Assembly: GCA_964546375.1 (NCBI GenBank)
Contig: CAZJJO010000037.1
Span: 1 to 18,168, forward strand
Source of the DNA: CAYVFM01 sp964546375
GTDB lineage: Bacteria > Gemmatimonadota > Gemmatimonadetes > Palauibacterales > Palauibacteraceae
Direction: 5' to 3'
Length of the DNA stretch: 18,168 nt
Of the stretch, positions 1 to 4,996 are shown one piece after another (within the stretch, counting starts at the first letter, position 1; each line of letters begins with the position of its first letter). The translations under genes and the position numbers were made by a program. The notes beneath the pieces were generated by a model, which was given only the letters and a program-made list of their open reading frames with translations, made no database searches and had not been told where the DNA came from.

Positions 1-35
1 AGGGCGGCGGCCGCCCCCGCCCCCAGCGCCCTCAT
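1..35 (-). CDS. 5' end of an unidentified secreted-protein gene (partial)
   Basis: Only the first eleven or so codons lie in the window. They start at an ATG that overlaps the stop of the L,D-transpeptidase gene in the arrangement ATGA, and read M-R-A-L-G-A-G-A-A-A-A-L, which looks like the start of a signal peptide. The 4-base overlap implies translation coupled to the transpeptidase. In enterobacteria the YcbB-type transpeptidase gene is followed by ycbK (DUF882, murein endopeptidase MepK). A similar partner would fit here, but that is synteny-based inference and eleven codons cannot show it. Confidence 0.45.
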   Translation of the reverse strand, partial: MRALGAGAAAA

Positions 36-1623
36 CGCGGCCTCGCCGGGCCGGACGGGACCGCCGCCGGGTCGGGCGGGCCCCGCTCGAGGCCGTCCCG
101 CACCGCCCCGTCCCGGTCGTAGACGTCGGGCCGGAACTGGACCGTCTCGCCGTCGCTGAAGGCCGTCAGGTAGAGGAGGTGGACCGGCACGGCCTCGGGC
201 AGCCGGACCGTCCGCTCGGAGCCCGCCTGCATGGCCTGCCGAATGGTCTCCGTCGTCCAGGAAGGGTCGCTCCGGAGCAGGTGGGCGGCCAGCTCCTCGG
301 CCCTCTCGACCCGGATGCAGCCGGAGCTGAAGCTGCGGCCGCGCCGGGCGAACAGGTCCCGCCCCGGCGTGTCGTGCAGGTAGACGCTGAACCGGTTCGG
401 AAACATGAACTTCACCCGGCCCAGCGCGTTCACGGGGCCGGGGTCCTGGCGGAGCCGGTAGGGGAAGCCCCGGGCCGTGACCTTCGACCAGTCGACGCTG
501 TCGGGGTCGACCTCGGGGGCGTCGGCGCTCCACCCCCGGAAGACCCGCATGCCCACGCGCCGGAAGTAGCCGGGGTCCTGCTTCTGGAGGGGGAGCTGGT
601 CCTGGACGGCCAGCCCGTGGGGCACGTGCCAGTAGGGGCTGAAGACGAGGTAGGTGATCCGGTCGCTCATCACGGGGGTCTTCCGGTAGGCTCGCCCCAC
701 GATGGCCCGGGAGGAGAGCACGACCTCGCCCTCCTCCACCACCTCCATCTCGAAGTCGGCGGCGTTGACCCGCACGTGGCGCTCGCCGAGCGAGCGGGGC
801 AGCCAGCGCCAGCGCTCCAGGTTGACCCGGATCTGGCGGACCCGGTCCGCGGCCGGGACGTTGAGGGCCTCCAGGGTCGCCGGCCCGACGACGGCGTCGT
901 CCTCCAGCCCGTGGCGGCGCTGGAACCGGCGCACCGCCTCGGCCAGGGCCGGGTCGTAGACGGTGTCGGCCGCCCCGCCCCGGGCCGCGGCGTCGGCCCC
1001 GGCCGGCCCCTCGCCGGAGGCCTCCAGCCGGGTCCGGAGCGCCTCCACCCGGGAGGCGCTGTCGCCGGGACGGATCGTCGGGCCCTCGGGCACGGTCGGC
1101 CATCCGCCGGCCGCGGCCCGCTCCCGGTGGCGGGCCAGGGCGGCCCGAAGCCGCCGGTAGCCCGCGTGGGGCGGCCGGAGCCCCTCCAGCTCCCCCCGGA
1201 CACGGTCCTCCGCCAGGGCCCGCTCCAGGGTCCGCACCAGGTCGGCGTCGCTCCGGCTCGGCTCCCAGTCGGGGTGGAGGGTCACCGGGTCGAGGCGGCC
1301 GTCCGCCAGGTGGTCGCCGTAGGTGAGGAAGGCGTCGGTGAGCAGCAGGTCCAGCTCGGCCAGCGCGTCGGGGTCCGCCGGTCCCGCGCCGTCCGCGACG
1401 CGCCGGATCAGCCGGCGGATCGCCCCCAGGTGGTAGTCGGCCGGACGGAGCCCCTCCCGGTCGGCGCCCGGACGTCCGGGCCGGGTACGGAGGGCCGGGC
1501 GTCCCCGGTCGCCGGCTGGAAGGCGAGCAGGAACGGCACGGCCGCCGCCGCGAGGACCGCCGGGAGGAGCCGGGCCGGGCCGCGAGGGGAGGACGGGACG
1601 GTCGGGACGGGGAAGCGAAGCAC
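32..1623 (-). CDS. YcbB-type L,D-transpeptidase, secreted; apparent frameshift after the signal peptide
   Basis: A periplasmic L,D-transpeptidase that would form 3-3 crosslinks in peptidoglycan or attach proteins to it. The main frame (32-1285 and open upstream to at least 1458) shows D-L-L-L-T-D-A-F-L as in the YcbB scaffold, a peptidoglycan-binding repeat (Y-D-P-A-L to L-E-A-L-N) and the catalytic YkuD domain, with H-D-T-P-G-R-D-L-F and the nucleophile in S-S-G-C-I-R-V. It ends with the family's F-R-P-D-V-Y-D-R-D. That frame has no ATG, GTG or TTG start before the GTG at 1285, which lies inside the conserved scaffold. The signal peptide (V-L-R-F-P then L-L-P-A-V-L-A-A-A-A-V-P-F-L-L-A-F) starts at a GTG at 1623 with a good ribosome binding site, but in another frame that stops at 1408. 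One missing base, or two extra, between about 1455 and 1530 would join them. Either a sequencing error or a broken gene. The family assignment is firm; the intact start is inferred. Confidence 0.85.
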
Positions 1624-1628
1624 GGGAT

Positions 1629-1636
1629 TCACCTCC
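1629..1636 (-). promoter_or_regulatory. Ribosome binding site of the L,D-transpeptidase gene
   Basis: On the minus strand the sequence reads GGAGGTGA, with the GGAGG core at 1632-1636, eight bases before the GTG at 1621-1623. It decides the true start: the signal-peptide codons follow it directly, whereas the GTG at 1285 is inside the conserved scaffold and has no comparable site. Confidence 0.6.
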
Positions 1637-1753
1637 GGAAATCTAGCAGGTCGGGCGCCGCCGTGCCGGCGGCTCGACGCCGTCGCCGCGGGCGGCCGCC
1701 CTCCCGCCACGCCCCGCGACGGGATCGGCCGTTCGACTCCGGCCGCCGCGCGG

Positions 1754-2884
1754 TCAGCCCGGCTCCCGCCCCGCGGCCCGCCAGGCCTGCAGGCCGCCCG
1801 CGGCCGCGGCCAGCAGGACCAGCGGCAACCCGAAGCCCCAGAGCGCCAGCGAGGCGCCGAGGGAGAGCGCGCCGGTCGCCGCGCCCGCCAGGCACCCGAG
1901 ATAGGCCGCGTAGAAGAGGACCAGCACCGCCCCCTCGAGGCGGTCGATCCGGCCCCCGGTGAAGGCCACGGGCAGGCAGGCCACGGCGACGGCCGTCATC
2001 ACCGGCAGGTCGAAGGCGAGCATCTGCTCGGAGACGGCCAGGCCGCCGGGGGCCACCAGGCCGGCGACCCCCAGGATGCCCAGGATGTTGAAGAGGTTGC
2101 TGCCCAGGACGTTGCCGACGGCGATGTCCTGCTCGCCCCGCATCGCCGCCGTCACCGACGTGGCGACCTCCGGCAGCGACGTCCCGGCCGCCACCAGCGT
2201 CAGGCCGATGACGGCCTCGCCCACCCCCAGCGATCGGGCCAGGGCGGCCGCCCCCTCGACCAGCCACCGCGAGCCCGCCACCAGGGCGGCGAGGCCGACC
2301 GCCACCAGGCCCGCGGGGAGGAGGAGCCGGCGGACGGGGCCGCCGCCCCCGTCGCCGGCGCCCCCCTCGTCGCCGCCGGCCTCCGGGTCCGGGGCGCCCG
2401 GGCCGGGGATCCCCGGGAGGGCGGGCGTCCCGCCCGACGCGCGGCGCCCGGACCGGATCGCCCAGACGAGGTAAGCGACGAGGCCCGCCAGGAGGAGGCC
2501 GGCCTCGAGGCGGGCCAGCCCGGTCCCGCCGGCCATCCACCACAGGACGGCCGAGGCCGCGATCACCAGCGGCACCTCGCGCCGGACGACCTGCCGGCCG
2601 ACCGCCAGCGGCCGGACCAGGGCGGTGACGCCCAGGATGAGCAGCACGTTGAAGACGTTGCTGCCCACCACGTTGGCCATGGCGAGGTCGGCGGTGCCCC
2701 GGAACGCTGCGGACACGCTCACCGACAGCTCCGGCGCGCTGGTCCCGAACGCGACGACCGTCAGCCCGACGACCAGCGGCGAGAGCCCCCACAGCAGCGA
2801 CAGCCGGACCGCCCCCCGGACCAGCAGCTCCGCCCCCGCGAGCAGGAGCCCCAGGCCCAGGACCAGCAGGAGCCAGGCGGGCAT
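1754..2884 (-). CDS. Sodium/calcium exchanger family antiporter (YrbG-like)
   Basis: Inner-membrane cation antiporter of the CaCA family, which usually exchanges calcium for sodium or protons. The 376 residues show the two inverted alpha-repeats that form the ion site. The first has G-T-S-A-P-E-L-S-V-S (about 47-56) and G-S-N-V-F-N (73-78). The second has G-T-S-L-P-E-V-A-T-S and G-S-N-L-F-N-I-L-G. About ten hydrophobic segments lie around a glycine-rich cytoplasmic loop (about 145-185). Length and layout match bacterial YrbG-type members. The ATG at 2884 gives the usual short N-terminus before helix 1; no strong Shine-Dalgarno precedes it. The gaps of about 130 bases on each side mean that co-transcription with its neighbours is uncertain. 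The ion cannot be told from sequence. Confidence 0.92.
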   Translation of the reverse strand: MPAWLLLVLGLGLLLAGAELLVRGAVRLSLLWGLSPLVVGLTVVAFGTSAPELSVSVSAAFRGTADLAMANVVGSNVFNVLLILGVTALVRPLAVGRQVVRREVPLVIAASAVLWWMAGGTGLARLEAGLLLAGLVAYLVWAIRSGRRASGGTPALPGIPGPGAPDPEAGGDEGGAGDGGGGPVRRLLLPAGLVAVGLAALVAGSRWLVEGAAALARSLGVGEAVIGLTLVAAGTSLPEVATSVTAAMRGEQDIAVGNVLGSNLFNILGILGVAGLVAPGGLAVSEQMLAFDLPVMTAVAVACLPVAFTGGRIDRLEGAVLVLFYAAYLGCLAGAATGALSLGASLALWGFGLPLVLLAAAAGGLQAWRAAGREPG

Positions 2885-3018
2885 CGGCTCAGCCGGTCAC
2901 CGGATCGGCCGGTCGACGGGCCGCCGGCCGACACGGTTCCCGACCCGGGCGGCGCCCTTCCGGGGCGGGCCGGGGGGAGCCCCCCCAGCGCCGGGTCGCG
3001 GACGATCGGAGCGGGCGG

Positions 3019-3273
3019 TCACCCCTCCACGCGGTAGACGTCGTCGCCCTCCCGGACGCGACGCTCCACCTTCACGGCGACCTCGTCGCCCTCGAACGCG
3101 GCCTCCACCGACCGGTGGTCCACCTCCATCGAGCCGATCTCCTGGCGGAAGTCGGTGGTGGCGCCGCGGAAGGCGACGGTGTCGCCCACCTCGAGCCGGC
3201 CCTCCAGGGCGATGGCGCCCACCTCGGGCTCGGCGAAGTAGTGCGTGACGGTGCCGATCCTCTCCTCGCTCAT
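3019..3273 (-). CDS. Elongation-factor-like small protein (alternative separate start)
   Basis: This is the 84-residue C-terminal part of the frame above, listed because homologues are normally separate genes. It starts M-S-E-E-R-I-G-T-V-T-H-Y-F, and an ATG at 3273 is preceded by the purine-rich GGGAAGAG, a usable ribosome binding site. The fold resembles domain 2 of EF-Tu: a small beta-barrel with V-G-D-T-V and a K-V-E-R-R-V-R-E-G-D-D-V-Y ending. Relatives often sit near U32 peptidases; none is visible here. The function is unknown. Both the long product and this short one could be made. Confidence 0.6.
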   Translation of the reverse strand: MSEERIGTVTHYFAEPEVGAIALEGRLEVGDTVAFRGATTDFRQEIGSMEVDHRSVEAAFEGDEVAVKVERRVREGDDVYRVEG

Positions 3274-3810
3274 GGCTCGCTCTTCCCGTTCGTGCGCGGT
3301 TCGGGGGCGTTCGGCGCGGGCCGGCGCGCCGGCCGGCCGGGCAAAGGATGGCCCGGGCGGGCCCGCCTTCGCCAGCCCGGCCCGGCGGGAGGTCCGGGAG
3401 GCGGCCCGGCTCCCGTCGGCCCGGAGCGCCTCGCCGCGAAGGATCAGGAAGCGGCGGGTCCGGTCCACCAGCTCGCCGGCGATCTCGACCTCCCCGTGCT
3501 CCGGGCCCACCGGCCGCACGAAGGTGGTGCGGAGGTCCAGGCTCACGAAGAAGCCCTCGCCGGCCAGATAGGCCAGCGGTCCGAACGTGTTGTCGAAGAG
3601 CGCCGTGAGGACGCCCCCCTGCATCACGCCGGTGGGGCCCCGGTGGCGGTTCCGGACCGGCCAGACGGCCCGGATGGAGCCCGCCTCGCGGTCGAAGGCG
3701 GTGATCTCGCCGCCCATCTCGCGGAAGACGGGGGGCGGCATCTCCATCCCCTTCGCACCCGGGAGGGACCGCAGGGCGGCGAGCACCCGCTCGTGGACCT
3801 CGCCGCTCAC
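3019..3810 (-). CDS. PaaI-type hotdog thioesterase, in-frame with a C-terminal elongation-factor-like beta-barrel
   Basis: The open frame encodes 263 residues with two unrelated parts. Residues 1 to about 135 are a hotdog-fold acyl-CoA thioesterase of the PaaI/DUF4442 kind: G-V-M-Q-G-G-V-L (61-68) with the acidic D73, then F-V-S-L-D-L-R-T-T-F-V-R-P. Residues 180-263 match the free-standing 'translation elongation factor-like' proteins of about 80 residues (G-T-V-T-H-Y-F, V-G-D-T-V, T-T-D-F, R-E-G-D-D-V-Y). Between them lie some 45 Ala/Pro/Arg-rich residues without a stop. The GTG start at 3810 overlaps the TGA of the HD-GYP gene (GTGA), so translation is probably coupled. It may be a true fusion, two genes in one frame where the first has lost its stop through a frameshift, or a second start at 3273. 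The thioesterase substrate is unknown. Confidence 0.75.
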   Translation of the reverse strand: MSGEVHERVLAALRSLPGAKGMEMPPPVFREMGGEITAFDREAGSIRAVWPVRNRHRGPTGVMQGGVLTALFDNTFGPLAYLAGEGFFVSLDLRTTFVRPVGPEHGEVEIAGELVDRTRRFLILRGEALRADGSRAASRTSRRAGLAKAGPPGPSFARPAGAPARAERPRTAHEREERAMSEERIGTVTHYFAEPEVGAIALEGRLEVGDTVAFRGATTDFRQEIGSMEVDHRSVEAAFEGDEVAVKVERRVREGDDVYRVEG

Positions 3811-4559
3811 GCGGTTCCTCCGCCGGCCGACCGGGGCTCGGGGGCGGCGTCGGGGTCGGACCCGGGGCGCGGCACGTCGTCGCCGGCCGTCTCCACCGCC
3901 GCCTCCATCCGGGTCCGGCCGGCGGCCTCCAGCCGCTCCGGGTCGCGCAGGTCGGGCACCTCCGCCAGCAGCAGGGCGAGCTCGTCGACCATCTCCGGGT
4001 CGAACTGTCCGTCCGCGCAGCCCTGCAGCTCGCCCAGCGCGCCCTCCACCGTGTAGACGCGGTCCTGGTAAGGGCGCTGCTCGAAGGCCAGGGTGTCGAA
4101 GACGTCGGGCACGGAGAGCAGGCGGGCGCCGGCGGGGATCTCGTCGGCCGCGAGCCCGCCCGGGTAGCCGTCGCCGTCCCAGCGCTCGTGGTGGCGGAGG
4201 ACGATGTCGGCGGCCTCCGGCTCGTCCATCAACTCCCGGCAGATCCAGGCCCCCGAGTGGACGTGCGCCCGGATGAAGCCCCGCTCGAGGACGTCGAGGG
4301 TGTCGGGCTTGAGGAGGATGCCCGAGTAGATGCCGGTCATCCCCAGGTCGTGGGCCACGGCGGCCAGCTCCAGCGGCCCGGTGGGGATCCCGCACCGCTG
4401 CGCCAGGAGCCGTGCCAGCACCATGACGCGGAGCGAGTGGCCGTAGAACATCTCCCGCACCCGGTGGTCGACGCTGGGCGAGAACCAGAGCGACCGGGCG
4501 GCGGCCAGGCTGGCGGCGAGGTCGGGGTCCTCGGGTGGGGAGCCTGTCGTGTCGTCCAT
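3807..4559 (-). CDS. HD-GYP-type cyclic-di-GMP phosphodiesterase
   Basis: A predicted cytoplasmic enzyme that hydrolyses c-di-GMP, built of one HD-GYP domain with no visible sensor domain. In 250 residues it shows G-H-S-L-R-V (H41), A-H-D-L-G-M (H70, D71), H101, then R-H-H-E-R-W-D-G-D-G-Y-P-G-G-L (123-136) and V-P-D-V-F-D-T-L. The HHE-WDGxGYPxGL block is diagnostic. One deviation: the family usually has a lysine right after H-D-x-G, and here it is M74, so activity should not be assumed. The tail (about 205-250) is Pro/Ala/Glu-rich. The ATG at 4559 was chosen because AGGAAGG precedes it; upstream codons look non-coding. Its stop overlaps the thioesterase start. It is divergent from a gene with a c-di-GMP riboswitch, which strengthens the signalling role. 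Confidence 0.88.
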   Translation of the reverse strand: MDDTTGSPPEDPDLAASLAAARSLWFSPSVDHRVREMFYGHSLRVMVLARLLAQRCGIPTGPLELAAVAHDLGMTGIYSGILLKPDTLDVLERGFIRAHVHSGAWICRELMDEPEAADIVLRHHERWDGDGYPGGLAADEIPAGARLLSVPDVFDTLAFEQRPYQDRVYTVEGALGELQGCADGQFDPEMVDELALLLAEVPDLRDPERLEAAGRTRMEAAVETAGDDVPRPGSDPDAAPEPRSAGGGTA

Positions 4560-4772
4560 GGGACCTTCCTGGCCGGGGGCGCGGACGGGACCGCCCGCCC
4601 GTCGGCGGTCGGGTTCACGGTAGCGGACGCCGGCGCCGAGGCCAAGGCGGCGGCCGCGTCCCTCCGGTTTGCGTCGGGGCACCCCCGCGACCTATGCATG
4701 AATGTCACGGGCGCGGACGCGGATCTGGAATCTTTGCCGGATCCGCCCCGGGCCCGCGTCGCGACCATCCGC

Positions 4773-4803
4773 GATCCGGCGGCCCCCAGGGGGCGGCCGG
4801 ATC
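4773..4803. repeat. 31-base inverted repeat upstream of the riboswitch promoter
   Basis: Two 15-base arms (4773-4787 and 4789-4803) face each other across one base, with 14 of 15 positions complementary; the exception is G4781 against G4795. The right edge runs into a perfect 12-base palindrome, GCCGGATCCGGC (4796-4807). It lies ten bases before the -24 element. It could be an operator, a cruciform, or a terminator-like hairpin, though no T-run follows. Its role is unknown. Confidence 0.6.
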
Positions 4804-4812
4804 CGGCGACTC

Positions 4813-4827
4813 TGGCACAGGGAGAGC
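4813..4827 (+). promoter_or_regulatory. Candidate sigma-54 (-24/-12) promoter
   Basis: The sequence TGGCACAGGGAGAGC fits the sigma-54 consensus TGGCACRNNNNTTGC: the whole -24 block and the -12 GC are present at exact spacing, and only the TT before GC is replaced by GA. Transcription would start near 4838, some 30 bases before the riboswitch, which is where it should. No sigma-54 activator gene is visible in the window, and a short motif like this can occur by chance. Confidence 0.45.
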
Positions 4828-4865
4828 CGCGCGGGGCCCGACGCCCCGCATCTACAAGGCAGGGC

Positions 4866-4965
4866 ATCGGTCGCTTCCGACCGATAAAGGCAACCCGGCC
4901 GCGAGGCCGGCCACGCAAAGCCCGGGGTCTCGGGGGAGAGACGGCCCGGCTGCCGAAGACGGAGC
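4866..4965 (+). promoter_or_regulatory. c-di-GMP-I (GEMM) riboswitch aptamer
   Basis: The layout fits the GEMM-I fold. P2 has GGC (4889-4891) pairing with GCC (4920-4922) and CCGGCC (4895-4900) pairing with GGCCGG (4905-4910), capped by the GNRA tetraloop GCGA (4901-4904). The hallmark ACGCAAAGCC lies at 4913-4922. P3 has CGGG (4923-4926) with CCCG (4945-4948) and GTCTC (4927-4931) with GAGAC (4938-4942). The 3' hallmark CTGCCGA follows at 4950-4956. P1 can form from GCTTC (4873-4877) and GGAGC (4961-4965). Two core changes from the usual sequence: AAC where AAA is expected after GGC, and an extra base with G to C before ACGCAAAG. By my alignment the base that separates c-di-GMP from cGAMP binders is G, favouring c-di-GMP, but that alignment is uncertain. 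Confidence 0.85.
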
Positions 4966-4994
4966 TTCTCTCTGTTCGACCCGCAAGGAGAGAA
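4966..4994 (+). promoter_or_regulatory. Ribosome-binding-site hairpin (riboswitch expression platform)
   Basis: TTCTCTCT (4966-4973) can pair with GGAGAGAA (4987-4994), seven Watson-Crick pairs plus one G-T, enclosing 13 bases. The right arm covers most of AAGGAG (4985-4990), the Shine-Dalgarno sequence six bases before the ATG at 4997. The left arm abuts the 3' strand of riboswitch P1, so ligand binding could plausibly switch this pairing. This suggests control of translation rather than termination. The on/off direction cannot be told from the sequence. Confidence 0.6.
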
Positions 4995-4996
4995 CG

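Larger units (their letters stand above)
4560..4996. other. Divergent regulatory gap between the HD-GYP gene and the VWA lipoprotein gene
   Basis: These 437 bases hold no convincing gene. The right half carries the inverted repeat, the -24/-12 promoter, the riboswitch and the ribosome-binding-site hairpin listed separately. On the minus strand a weak sigma-70-like pair, TTGGCC (4640-4645) and TACCGT (4617-4622) with 17 bases between, could serve the HD-GYP gene, but each hexamer matches consensus at only about half its positions. The A+T-richer patch at 4692-4704, around ATGCAT, is unexplained. Confidence 0.7.

Noticed and set aside
1285..1285. GTG at 1285 as the natural start of the L,D-transpeptidase
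   Set aside because: Conserved scaffold residues lie upstream in the same frame, and a start here would remove the signal peptide and leave the enzyme in the cytoplasm.
179..3037. A long plus-strand open frame opposite the transpeptidase and antiporter
   Set aside because: It is a shadow of two recognised genes and covers the gaps between them without any domain.
4535..4996. Upstream extension of the VWA lipoprotein frame
   Set aside because: It would translate the promoter and riboswitch; the lipoprotein signal peptide and AAGGAG point to 4997.
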